From a virus, in the IMG/VR virus record IMGVR_UViG_3300042896_001365, positions 1 through 44,746 of that record: a stretch of DNA of 44,746 nucleotides. One strand, given 5' to 3'. Shown here piece after piece: positions 29,081 to 36,866 of this stretch. The translations under genes were made by a program, and so were the position numbers. Positions within the stretch are counted from its first letter, which is position 1; each line of letters starts with the position of its first letter. Below the pieces are notes generated by a model, which was not told the DNA's origin, searched no databases, and saw only the letters and a program-made list of their open reading frames with translations.

Positions 29081-30555
29081 TTCCATTCAAAAATGTCCCG
29101 GCGAATATCCGGGTCCCGTTGTTTTACGCGGAAGTCGACAATAGCCAGGCCAATTCCGGCCAGGCAAGCCAGCGCGCGCTGATCATCGGGCAAATCACGG
29201 CAGCCGGCACCGCGCTGGCCAACGTGCCGATCATCTCGCAAGGCGTCTCGGATGCGGCCACCGCCGGCGGCGCCGATTCGATGCTGGCGTTGATGACGGC
29301 CGCTTACCGCCTGAATGACAGCTTCGGCGAAGTCTGGTATCTGCCGCTGGCCGACGACGCAGCAGCCATCGCGGCCACCGGCACGGTCACCTTCGCGACC
29401 GCACCCACCGCCAACGGCACGCTGTATCTGTACGTGGGCGGCGTGCGCTATGCGATGGCGGTGCTGACCACGCAAACCGTCGTGCTGCTGGCCAGCGCGC
29501 TGGCGGCGATCATCAACGCCGACCTGGCCTGTCCGGTCAACGCGGTTGCGGCGGCTGGCGTCGTGACACTGACTGCAGTCAACAAGGGACCGGCCGGCAA
29601 CGATATCGATCTGCGCCTCAATTACGCCGGCACGCGCGGCGGCGAGGCGCTGCCGACCGGATTGACGGCGACGATCGTGCAAATGGCATCGGGCGCGACA
29701 GCGCCATCGCTGACGACGGCATTGTCGAACCTGGGCAGCCAGGCCTTCGACTTCATCGTGTGCCCGTACACGGACACGATCTCGCTCGATGCGATGAAGG
29801 CGCTGCTGAACGACACCACCGGCCGCTGGGCATGGAATCTGCAACTGTATGGCCATTATTTCGCGGTCTCGAAAGGCACGTTCGGCGTCCAGGTCACGCT
29901 CGGCACCGCACGCAACGACCAGCACGGTACGATCATGGGCGTCTACGATTCGCCGACGCCGACCTGGTTGTGGGCCGCTGGTCTGGCCGGCGCATCCGCG
30001 GCGAGCTTGCGCGTCGATCCGGCTTTGCCGCTGCAAACCGTGGTGATTCAGGGCGTGCTGGCGCCGCCGCTGCAATCGCGCTTCCAGCTGACGGACCAGA
30101 ACACGCTGCTGTACGACGGCATTTCGACGTTCTCGGTCGCCGATGATGGCACTTGTTCGATCCAGAACCTGATCACCACCTACCAGAAGAATGCGTTCGG
30201 CAGCCCGGACAACAGTTACCTGGAAATCGAAACGATGTTCACGCTGGCCTACGTGCTGCGGACGCTGAAAACGATGGTGACATCGAAATATGCGCGCGTG
30301 AAGCTGGCGGCGGACGGCACGCGCTTTGCTCCCGGGTCTGCCGTGGTGACGCCGAACATCATCCGCGCCGACCTGATCGCGAAATACCGCGAGCTGGAGT
30401 TCGACGGGCTGGTCCAGAACGGTGACGCGTTCAAGCAAGGCTTGATCGTTCAGAAGAACACGCAGAACCCCAACCGCGTCGACGTGCTGTTTCCCGGCAT
30501 CCTGATCAATCAGCTGCGCATCTTTGCGCTGCTGAATCAGTTCCGCCTGCAGTAA
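29077..30555 (+). CDS. Tail sheath protein (Mu gpL family)
   Basis: The 492-residue sheath protein shows the N-terminal FKNVPANIRVPLFYAEVDNS. SLDAMKALLNDTTGRWAWNL is in the middle and IQNLITTYQKNAFGSPDNSY is in the C-terminal sheath domain, which ends with NQLRIFALLNQFRLQ. It forms the contractile outer tube, so the phage is a myovirus. Full length for the family. Confidence 0.95.
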   Translation: MIPFKNVPANIRVPLFYAEVDNSQANSGQASQRALIIGQITAAGTALANVPIISQGVSDAATAGGADSMLALMTAAYRLNDSFGEVWYLPLADDAAAIAATGTVTFATAPTANGTLYLYVGGVRYAMAVLTTQTVVLLASALAAIINADLACPVNAVAAAGVVTLTAVNKGPAGNDIDLRLNYAGTRGGEALPTGLTATIVQMASGATAPSLTTALSNLGSQAFDFIVCPYTDTISLDAMKALLNDTTGRWAWNLQLYGHYFAVSKGTFGVQVTLGTARNDQHGTIMGVYDSPTPTWLWAAGLAGASAASLRVDPALPLQTVVIQGVLAPPLQSRFQLTDQNTLLYDGISTFSVADDGTCSIQNLITTYQKNAFGSPDNSYLEIETMFTLAYVLRTLKTMVTSKYARVKLAADGTRFAPGSAVVTPNIIRADLIAKYRELEFDGLVQNGDAFKQGLIVQKNTQNPNRVDVLFPGILINQLRIFALLNQFRLQ

Positions 30556-30563
30556 CTCAATTT

Positions 30564-30586
30564 AAGCCGCTTTCGGGTGGCTTTTT
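30564..30586 (+). terminator. Hairpin with T-run before the tail-tube gene
   Basis: AAGCCGC (30564-30570) pairs with GTGGCTT (30577-30583, one G-T pair) and is followed by further T residues. The bases behind it (TTTTTCAATTCAGGGAGCCA) resemble the leader of the capsid gene (TTTTTTCATTTTCAGGAGCC). Both high-copy genes therefore share a hairpin-leader design. Confidence 0.62.
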
Positions 30587-30604
30587 CAATTCAGGGAGCC
30601 AAAA

Positions 30605-30973
30605 TTGGCAGATACAACAAACCGACTGGCAGGGATTGCATACCTGTCCGTTGATGGCACCAACTACATGCTGGCTGGCGATTTCGGCTACAGCGTCTCG
30701 AAAGTGACGCGCGAAACGCTCGCTGGCCAGGATCGCATCCACGGCTACAGCGAAAAGCCGCACGCCGGCATGATGTCCGGCTCTTTGCGTGATGCCGGCG
30801 GCCTGAGCGTCGCCAGTTTCAATGCGATGACCAACGTCACCGTGACCTGCGAGTTGGCCAACGGCAAGACGATCATCGGCCGCAACATGTGGACCGTCGA
30901 CGCGCAGGAAGTAAAGACCGCCGAAGCCACATTCGAAGTCAAATGGGAAGGCTTCTCCGTCGAGGAGGCATAA
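30605..30973 (+). CDS. Tail tube protein (Mu gpM family)
   Basis: The 122-residue tube protein starts on TTG at 30605, with AGGGAG nine bases upstream (MADTTNRLAGIAYLSVDGTN). Conserved parts are GDFGYSVSKVTRETLAGQDR, HAGMMSGSLRDAGGLS and the end EATFEVKWEGFSVEE. It builds the inner tail tube within the sheath. The rare TTG start is reproduced in other genes of this phage (portal, DUF6527). Confidence 0.9.
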   Translation: MADTTNRLAGIAYLSVDGTNYMLAGDFGYSVSKVTRETLAGQDRIHGYSEKPHAGMMSGSLRDAGGLSVASFNAMTNVTVTCELANGKTIIGRNMWTVDAQEVKTAEATFEVKWEGFSVEEA

Positions 30974-30980
30974 GGACCAC

Positions 30981-31268
30981 ATGAGCGATCAATACGAAAA
31001 AACCATCAAGCTGCGTAAGCCCGTCGTGCTCGGCGGCGTCACCTACGAAACGCTGGACTTGCGCGAACCGACCGCCAAGGAACTCGACAAGGCGTCGCGC
31101 GAAACCAGCGATGTCAGTGCCGCCATCTGCCTCATTTCCATCGTCGCCAAAGTGCCGCGCGGCGCGATCGACAACCTGTGCCAGCGCGATTTCAAGGAGT
31201 GCTCGGATTTTTTGGCCGGCACCGGGCTGGATGGGGCGACGACTGGCGAGACTGGGTTGCCAGACTAG
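30981..31268 (+). CDS. Tail assembly chaperone, short form (Mu gp41-like)
   Basis: The 95-residue protein (IKLRKPVVLGGVTYETLDLR, then REPTAKELDKASRETSD) is the TAC_7/gp41-type chaperone that coats the tape measure during tail assembly. It lies between tube and tape measure, as expected. A T TTT TTG heptamer at 31208-31214 allows a -1 shift into an overlapping frame, giving the longer form below. Confidence 0.88.
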   Translation: MSDQYEKTIKLRKPVVLGGVTYETLDLREPTAKELDKASRETSDVSAAICLISIVAKVPRGAIDNLCQRDFKECSDFLAGTGLDGATTGETGLPD

Positions 31269-31381
31269 CAAAATACTACGGTTGGGGCCCGCATGAGGCG
31301 TGGTCCCTGACGCTGTCCGAGCTCGACTGGTGGAATCAGCAAGCCGTGCGAATGAACGAGGAGGAAGCCAGTGGCCAATAA
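30981..31381 (+). CDS. Tail assembly chaperone, frameshifted long form
   Basis: The fusion product joins about 78 codons of the upstream frame with 55 codons of the -1 frame through the slip at 31208-31214, giving about 133 residues. The second part (WRDWVARLAKYYGWGPHEAW, then SLTLSELDWWNQQAVRMNEE) is the GpE/gpGT-type C-terminal domain, with its Trp-rich helix that binds the tape measure. Its frame overlaps the tape-measure start by 11 bp. Coordinates span the frameshift and are not one frame. Confidence 0.8.
31208..31214 (+). other. T TTT TTG slippery site of the tail chaperone gene
   Basis: The zero frame reads GAT TTT TTG GCC, so the heptamer is in the correct X XXY YYZ phase. A -1 slip leads into the frame that continues FFGRHRAGWGDDWRDWVARL to a stop at 31381. 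Conserved frameshifting at this position is known for most tailed phages. Confidence 0.82.
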
Positions 31382-33077
31382 TTTTCAAATCACGATCAGC
31401 GCGGTTGACCGGGCAACGAATGTCGTGCGCCGGATCAACAACGAATTTTCGCGCGGATTCCGGCCTCTGGTGAATCTGTACCGCTCAGCCCGTCGACTGG
31501 GCGCAGAAATTAGCCGCAATCCGATTGCCAATGTGCTGATCCGGGTTGCCCGTGTCGCCGGGAACGTGGCTGTCGGATTCACCAAAATTGCCGCCCCATT
31601 GGCTGCATTGATCGGCGTCGGCACCATCGCCAGCATTGTCACGCTGGCCACCGAATGGGGCCGCGTCGGATTTGAAATCACGAAAACCGCGCTTGGCATG
31701 GGCATGGCGGCGACCGACCTGCAATCGCTGCGCGGCGCAGCCGAACTGGCCGGCGTATCTGCCGATGTGCTGACCAACTCGCTGAAGTCGGTCGGTGACA
31801 CGATGCAGGACGCGCTGGGCGGGCGCAATCAGACCGCGCTGGTGATGCTGAACAAGATCGGCGTCAGCATTCACAAGACGGCCGATGGCTCGATCGATGT
31901 GGTGCGCGGATTCAAGGACATCGCGACCTACATCGCGAATATCAAGAGCGCCCAGGTTCAAGGCCTGGTCGCGCGCCAGTTCGGTCTCGAGGGCGCACTG
32001 CCGCTGCTGCGCAAGGGGGCTGCCGGCATTGAGGAGTACCAGCGCAAGATCGCCGAGTTTGGCGGCACATCGACTGCTGCAGGCATCGCTGCCGCCGAAC
32101 AGTTTGGCTTGAGCCTCAATTATTTGATGGCATCCGCCGGCGGCTTGAAGATTGCAATTGGGGCAGCGATCATGCCGGCGCTGCAGCCCATGGTCGCCGA
32201 GTTTACCAAGTTCATCAACTTGAACCGCGAGCCCATCGGCCAGCAAATCGGCGTCTGGGCCAAGCAGGTCGGTGACTGGATCAAGGAGACCGATTTTTCA
32301 AAGGCGGCAGCCAGCGCGATGGAGTTCGGGCGCGCTGTCGTCTATATCGTCGACAGCGTTGCCAAGTTGATTGCGACGCTGTCCAAGCTGCAGATGTCGC
32401 CGATGAAGTATGTTTTTGGCGGCTTTCCCCGGATGGTATTCGATGCCGTAACAGGCAATCCGGACCAGACCGGCCAGGCGCCATCAAAGGCGGCATCGCC
32501 ATCGCAAAGGGGCGTCATCTTGCCGCTCGCATCGGCTGCTGCGACACCAGCAGCGGCGCCAGCGGCATCCGCGCAGCAAAGAAGCGGAACCCCTGTAGGA
32601 ATACGAAATAACAATCCCGGCAATCTTCGGTCGTGGGGATCGGTCCCGCAGCGCGGCGGCTTCGCGGCGTTCGAGACGCCCGAAGCCGGCCTGGCTGCAA
32701 TGATCAGAAATCTGCAGACGCAGCAAAGCAAGCACGGCTTGAACACGATCCAGGGGATCGTCAGCAAGTGGGCGCCCTCGAGCGAAAACGACACCGATGG
32801 CTATGTCAAGAGCGTCGAAAAGCAAACCGGCTTCGGCCGTAACCAAAAGCTCGACTTGAACGATAAAAAAACGGTTGCCCCGTTGGTGTCGGCCATCATC
32901 AAGCAAGAAGGCAACAGCGCCGGGTACAGCAAAAGCATGGTTGAGGACGCGGTGACAAAAGTGGTGGTTGAATTCAAGAATGCGCCATCCGGCACCAGTG
33001 CGGCGTCCAGCGTCAAGGGCGGCGCAATGACGCCCGTGCGCATCAGCTACGCGATGCCGACACTGGCGGCAGGATGA
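31371..33077 (+). CDS. Tape measure protein with C-terminal muralytic domain
   Basis: The start is GTG 31371, with GAGGA upstream. The 568-residue protein has a helical tape region and hydrophobic stretches (about residues 60-100, and a Gly/Ala-rich segment near 260). Near residue 400 comes GIRNNNPGNLRSWG, then GGFAAFETPEAGLAAMIRNL and SKWAPSSENDTDGYV, a domain of structural peptidoglycan hydrolases of the lysozyme/P5 type. The domain should open the cell wall during DNA injection. It sets tail length, and the size implies a fairly short tail. The stop overlaps gpN by ATGA. Confidence 0.88.
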   Translation: MANNFQITISAVDRATNVVRRINNEFSRGFRPLVNLYRSARRLGAEISRNPIANVLIRVARVAGNVAVGFTKIAAPLAALIGVGTIASIVTLATEWGRVGFEITKTALGMGMAATDLQSLRGAAELAGVSADVLTNSLKSVGDTMQDALGGRNQTALVMLNKIGVSIHKTADGSIDVVRGFKDIATYIANIKSAQVQGLVARQFGLEGALPLLRKGAAGIEEYQRKIAEFGGTSTAAGIAAAEQFGLSLNYLMASAGGLKIAIGAAIMPALQPMVAEFTKFINLNREPIGQQIGVWAKQVGDWIKETDFSKAAASAMEFGRAVVYIVDSVAKLIATLSKLQMSPMKYVFGGFPRMVFDAVTGNPDQTGQAPSKAASPSQRGVILPLASAAATPAAAPAASAQQRSGTPVGIRNNNPGNLRSWGSVPQRGGFAAFETPEAGLAAMIRNLQTQQSKHGLNTIQGIVSKWAPSSENDTDGYVKSVEKQTGFGRNQKLDLNDKKTVAPLVSAIIKQEGNSAGYSKSMVEDAVTKVVVEFKNAPSGTSAASSVKGGAMTPVRISYAMPTLAAG

Positions 33078-33961
33078 GCATCGATAGCGCGCTGGGTGCG
33101 CTGCAATCGATCACGACGACCATCGGCAGCGCATCGAACATCGTTGCGCGCACGGCGCTGGACCTGGGCGCAGCAGGGCCGGCCGCCGGCGCATATTGGA
33201 AAGACAGTTTGCGCCCGGCATCGTTTCGGGGTGTACCGTTCGGCGTGCTTGGCGCGACCGGCAAATTTGGCCGGCGCAATGCGGTCCATGAATATCCGTT
33301 CCGGGACAAGACGTGGGTCGAGGATCTGGGCAAGTCGGCGCGCCGGATCAATATTTCCGGCTTCCTGGTGGGCGAGGATTGCATCGCACAGCGCGAGCGC
33401 ATGATCGCGGCCGCAGAAGGTGCAGGCGACGGTGAACTGATCCATCCTACGCTTGGCCGACTCAAGGTCAGCACGATCGAATTCACGACCGAGGAAAAAT
33501 GGGACCGTGGCCGCGTCTTCGAAGTCACATTCGCGTTCATCGAAGCTGGCGACCGGATATTCCCCAGCGTGGCGCCATCAACCGGCGATGCGGTGACGGC
33601 TGCGGCTGCTGCGGCCGACAAAGCCGCCAGCGGCGATTTTGTGGCTTCCACGCTGGCCCTGGTGAAGAAGGGCGCGTCGGTGGTATCGCAAGTTGCCAGC
33701 ACCGCTGCGGCATGGGGTCGCCAGGCGCAGCGCCTGGCCAATGATGCGACGAATCTGCACAACATGGTCGGCTCGCTGTCGGGCGGATTCGGTCGCTATT
33801 TCAAAGGCGGCGGCATCGCCGGTGCGGTCGCTGCCGTCGGAGCGGTCGCCAGCGCATCCAATTCGATATCGGGCTTGATTGCGCTCGGATCGCGGGCGCG
33901 CTCGGCGGTGTCGTCCGCGATCGGCAAGATGACATCGGCAGCAACGGAGATCGGATCATGA
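33074..33961 (+). CDS. DNA circularization/tail protein gpN, N-terminal part
   Basis: The 295-residue protein starts at the ATGA overlap. WKDSLRPASFRGVPFGVLGA, then FPFRDKTWVEDLGKSARR-like and ISGFLVGEDCIAQRERMIAA are the DNA_circ_N signature of Mu gpN. The protein joins the tail hub. Family members usually run to about 430-480 residues. Here the reading frame stops after the N-terminal domain and an Ala-rich linker, and the usual C-terminal domain appears as a separate gene. Confidence 0.85.
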   Translation: MSIDSALGALQSITTTIGSASNIVARTALDLGAAGPAAGAYWKDSLRPASFRGVPFGVLGATGKFGRRNAVHEYPFRDKTWVEDLGKSARRINISGFLVGEDCIAQRERMIAAAEGAGDGELIHPTLGRLKVSTIEFTTEEKWDRGRVFEVTFAFIEAGDRIFPSVAPSTGDAVTAAAAAADKAASGDFVASTLALVKKGASVVSQVASTAAAWGRQAQRLANDATNLHNMVGSLSGGFGRYFKGGGIAGAVAAVGAVASASNSISGLIALGSRARSAVSSAIGKMTSAATEIGS

Positions 33962-34509
33962 GTACAACCGCAGATTTTGCACTGGCCGCGCAAGGCCTGG
34001 CCGGCGCCGTGCTGGCGGCATCGGTCAGGCCATCGGATGCGATACGGCTGCTGGCGGATCTGGCTGCCGTCGTCCCGGTGGCCACTGATGCAACGACTGC
34101 CGACATGGCTGCGATGAGGAGCGCTACCGGTGACCTGTTGCGGCGCGCGGCCGTTGTCGCGCTGGCGCGCGCATCGGCAATGTATCAGCCGACATCGTTC
34201 GATGATGCAGCGGCAGTCCGGGTGCTGGTATGCGATCTGATCGACCGGGAAGTCACGATCGCCGGCGACCAGATGCAGGACGCCACGTTTGCCGCGTTTC
34301 GGGCTCTGCGCGCTGCCGTGGCGCTGGACTTGGCCACGCGCGGCGCCGGCTTGTCATCCGTCGCGACGGTGGCCAGCGGGGCGGTGCCGGCCCCGGTGCT
34401 GGCCCAGCGCCTGTATCGCGACCCGGTGCGCGCCGACGAGCTGGTGACGCAGGCGGCGCCGGTTCATCCGGCGTTCATGCCTGCACAGTTCAAGGCATTG
34501 TCGAGTTAG
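33958..34509 (+). CDS. gpN C-terminal domain as separate gene
   Basis: The 183-residue protein (RRAAVVALARASAMYQPTSF, then AAFRALRAAVALDLATRGAG, LAQRLYRDPVRADELV) corresponds to the C-terminal part of longer gpN-type proteins. It begins with ATGA overlapping the stop of the N-terminal part, so both chains may be made together and assemble as a split protein. I cannot exclude an old frameshift that became fixed. The stop overlaps, tail to tail, the stop of a minus-strand gene. Confidence 0.7.
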   Translation: MSTTADFALAAQGLAGAVLAASVRPSDAIRLLADLAAVVPVATDATTADMAAMRSATGDLLRRAAVVALARASAMYQPTSFDDAAAVRVLVCDLIDREVTIAGDQMQDATFAAFRALRAAVALDLATRGAGLSSVATVASGAVPAPVLAQRLYRDPVRADELVTQAAPVHPAFMPAQFKALSS

Positions 34510-34745
34510 TCGGCTCGGTCCGGGTAGGGCGATTTGTAATGAATGACTTCGACCGGCTCTTTGGAATTTTTGATTAATTCCTTGGTGCAGAAAAACGATG
34601 CCGGGTGGCCGTAGGATTTGTATTGCAGCGCATATTGCGGGCCGGCCTTTTCGCACGCGGCCATGCTTTTCAGATCGCCGATGCGGGTCGATCCGTCCAA
34701 GTATCCATCTGAAAAAATCAACGTGAGGACAAAAATGGTCTTCAT
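34506..34745 (-). CDS. Opposite-strand small secreted protein (moron)
   Basis: The ORF from ATG 34745 encodes 79 residues with a short signal-like N-terminus (MKTIFVLTLIFSDGYLDG) and two Cys (AACEKAG, FFCTKEL), which may form a disulfide in the periplasm. AAGG lies seven bases upstream. It is the only minus-strand gene in the structural region and occupies the 256-bp gap between gpN and gpP genes, with convergent overlapping stops. It is likely expressed in lysogens. Function is unknown. Confidence 0.65.
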   Translation of the reverse strand: MKTIFVLTLIFSDGYLDGSTRIGDLKSMAACEKAGPQYALQYKSYGHPASFFCTKELIKNSKEPVEVIHYKSPYPDRAD

Positions 34746-34765
34746 GACAAACCTTGGCGAAAACA

Positions 34766-35863
34766 ATGAGTGATGATCTTACGCTAATTATTGGTGGCAG
34801 GATGCTATCGGGCTGGACGTCAATTCGCGTCACGCGCGGCATCGAGCGCTGCCCGGCCGACTTCGAAGTGATGATGACCGAGCTGTATCCGGACGAAGTC
34901 GGCGCGTTCGTCATTTTCCCGGGCGACTACTGCCAGGTGCTGCTCGGCGCCGACCTGGTGATCACCGGCTATGTCGATCGCTTTTCGCCGGCATTCACCA
35001 ACGGCAGCCACTCGATCCAGGTGTCCGGCCGCAGCAAATGCGCCGACCTGATCGACTGCGCGGCCGAGTGGCCGAACGGACAGATCAGCGGGTCGAGTGT
35101 GCTGGAGATCGCGCGCAAACTGGCGGAGCCTTATGGCGTGTCGACAAAGGGCGGGGCATCCTATGCGTTGACGGTCAGCTCGGACGCTGTCGATCCCGGC
35201 CCGATCATCCCGCAATTTTCCTTGAGTCTTGGCGAGACGGCATTCGCCATTATCGACCGCATTTGTCGGTACACGGCATTTCTCGCTTATGACAACCCGG
35301 ATGGCAACCTGTTCTTGACACGCGTCGGCACGGTCGCCGCAGCCAGCGGGTTCGAGCAAGGCGTCAACGTGCAGGCGGCATCGATCACGTATGCAATGGA
35401 TGAGCAATATTCCGAGATGCTGGGCTACGTTCTTGCTGTCGATACCTTCCACGACATCAGCGACACCGGAAATTTGCAAATCATTGTCAGCGATGGCGAT
35501 GTGACCCGACATCGCCGCAAGATCATCGTTGCGGAATCAGGCGACAGTGGCTTCGAAGTTCTGAAGAAAAGGGCGTATTGGGAGATCGTCAGAAGGTCCG
35601 GTCGATCGCGTCAACTCAAGGTCACGACCGATGGCTGGCGCGATTCGGCCGGCAAGCTGTACACGCCGAACACGCGGATTCCGGTCAATTTTCCCGCATT
35701 GAAAATTACCCCGGTTTCCTGGCTGATCAGTGAAGTGACGTATCGGCGCGACGGCCAGTCCGGCACGACGTGCGACCTGGTCATCATGCCGCCGGAAGCA
35801 TTCATGCCGCAGCCGTCTCTTCTGTATCGCGTTTATTCGGACGTGCCGGGAGTGTCGCAATGA
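34766..35863 (+). CDS. Tail hub protein gpP (Mu-like baseplate)
   Basis: The start is ATG 34766; TTG 34754 is in frame but has no better RBS. The 365-residue protein has LTLIIGGRMLSGWTSIRVTR and the hub pattern PGDYCQVLLGADLVITGYVD, with VSGRSKCADLIDCAAEW in the middle and WLISEVTYRRDGQSGTTCDL near the end. These are typical for Mu gpP/T4 gp27-like hubs. It is the hub below the tube, contacting gp45. It ends with an ATGA overlap. Confidence 0.88.
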   Translation: MSDDLTLIIGGRMLSGWTSIRVTRGIERCPADFEVMMTELYPDEVGAFVIFPGDYCQVLLGADLVITGYVDRFSPAFTNGSHSIQVSGRSKCADLIDCAAEWPNGQISGSSVLEIARKLAEPYGVSTKGGASYALTVSSDAVDPGPIIPQFSLSLGETAFAIIDRICRYTAFLAYDNPDGNLFLTRVGTVAAASGFEQGVNVQAASITYAMDEQYSEMLGYVLAVDTFHDISDTGNLQIIVSDGDVTRHRRKIIVAESGDSGFEVLKKRAYWEIVRRSGRSRQLKVTTDGWRDSAGKLYTPNTRIPVNFPALKITPVSWLISEVTYRRDGQSGTTCDLVIMPPEAFMPQPSLLYRVYSDVPGVSQ

Positions 35864-36423
35864 TGGCCGATGCCATCGACCGGATTTACCGATGCGTGAT
35901 GCAGGCGTTCGGGCGCGGCCGGGTGACGTTCGTCGATGACAGTGGGCCGGTGCAAATGATCCAGGCCCGCTTCGGTCCGCTGGAAGTCATCGACAACGTG
36001 CCGCTGCCGCACGATTTCGGATTCACGTCGCACCCGCCGGTCGGGTCCGATGTGCTGGCCGCGTTCCTGGGTAGCAATCGCAAGAGCGGCGTCGTCGTCA
36101 CCGTCGGCAGCCAGGCATACCGCATGAAGAATCTGGCATCGGGCGAAGTGGCGATCTACGATGCACTGGGCCAGTCGGTGCACCTGACGACTTCCGGCAT
36201 CATCATCAACGGAGGCGGCTTACCGATGAAAATTACCAACACCCCCGGCATCACGCTGGATTCGCCAGCCGTGCATGTCACCGGCGACCTGACCGTCGAC
36301 GGCATCGTGACGGCGCCCAGCGTGGTCGGCACGACGAATGTCACGTTCGGCGGCATATCTGGCATCGGCCATACGCATTCCGGCGTGCAGGCCGGAAGCA
36401 GCAACACGGGAGCGCCGGCATGA
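35860..36423 (+). CDS. Baseplate assembly protein V/gp45 (puncturing device)
   Basis: From ATG 35860 the 187-residue protein has the OB-fold of Mu gp45 (RIYRCVMQAFGRGRVTFVDD, then VLAAFLGSNRKSGVVVTVGS) and ends in a repetitive beta-helix region (ITNTPGITLDSPAVHVTGDL). The very end GIGHTHSGVQAGSSNTGAPA contains the HxH iron-binding tip motif of membrane-piercing spikes. It forms the central tail spike. Confidence 0.9.
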   Translation: MMADAIDRIYRCVMQAFGRGRVTFVDDSGPVQMIQARFGPLEVIDNVPLPHDFGFTSHPPVGSDVLAAFLGSNRKSGVVVTVGSQAYRMKNLASGEVAIYDALGQSVHLTTSGIIINGGGLPMKITNTPGITLDSPAVHVTGDLTVDGIVTAPSVVGTTNVTFGGISGIGHTHSGVQAGSSNTGAPA

Positions 36424-36866
36424 GCGACACCTCGACAATTTGGGTGCGCGACCTGGGGCGGGGCGATTGGCACCTGACCGGCGCAAACCTGCAAAGCGGC
36501 AACGACCTCGAGACGGCGATCCTGATCAGCCTGTTCAGCGATCGCGAAGCCAACCCGGACGATGTGATTCCGGATGGCACGGGCGACCCGCGCGGCTGGA
36601 TCGGCGACATCGGTCAGCCATACAAGATCGGCTCGCGCATCTGGCTGCTGGCGCGCGCGAAACAGACGCAGGAAACGCTGCGCCGCGCAAACGACTACAT
36701 CGCCGAAGCGCTGCAATGGCTGATAGACGATGGCGTGGTGGCGCGGTTCGACATCACGACCGAATGGACGCGCGCCAGCATGCTGGGCGCCAACGTGGTC
36801 GCGTATCAAAAAAGCGGCGCCGCATCGGCGCTCAACTTCAACTGGGTTTGGAAAGCGATTAACTGA
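36420..36866 (+). CDS. Baseplate protein gp46
   Basis: The 148-residue protein contains LETAILISLFSDREANPDDV, then GDPRGWIGDIGQPYKIGSRI, which are the gp46 family hallmarks. It joins baseplate wedges as in Mu. Coupled at both sides (ATGA, TGATG). Confidence 0.9.
   Translation: MSDTSTIWVRDLGRGDWHLTGANLQSGNDLETAILISLFSDREANPDDVIPDGTGDPRGWIGDIGQPYKIGSRIWLLARAKQTQETLRRANDYIAEALQWLIDDGVVARFDITTEWTRASMLGANVVAYQKSGAASALNFNWVWKAIN

Noticed and set aside
29071-30438. 455-residue open frame antisense to the sheath gene
   Set aside because: The sheath protein has clear family motifs over the same bases. The antisense frame is Arg-rich, lacks an RBS and arises from GC-rich codon bias.
31178-31381. Independent gene in the -1 frame of the tail chaperone
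   Set aside because: No RBS at its ATG, and the T TTT TTG site explains it as the second half of a frameshift product.
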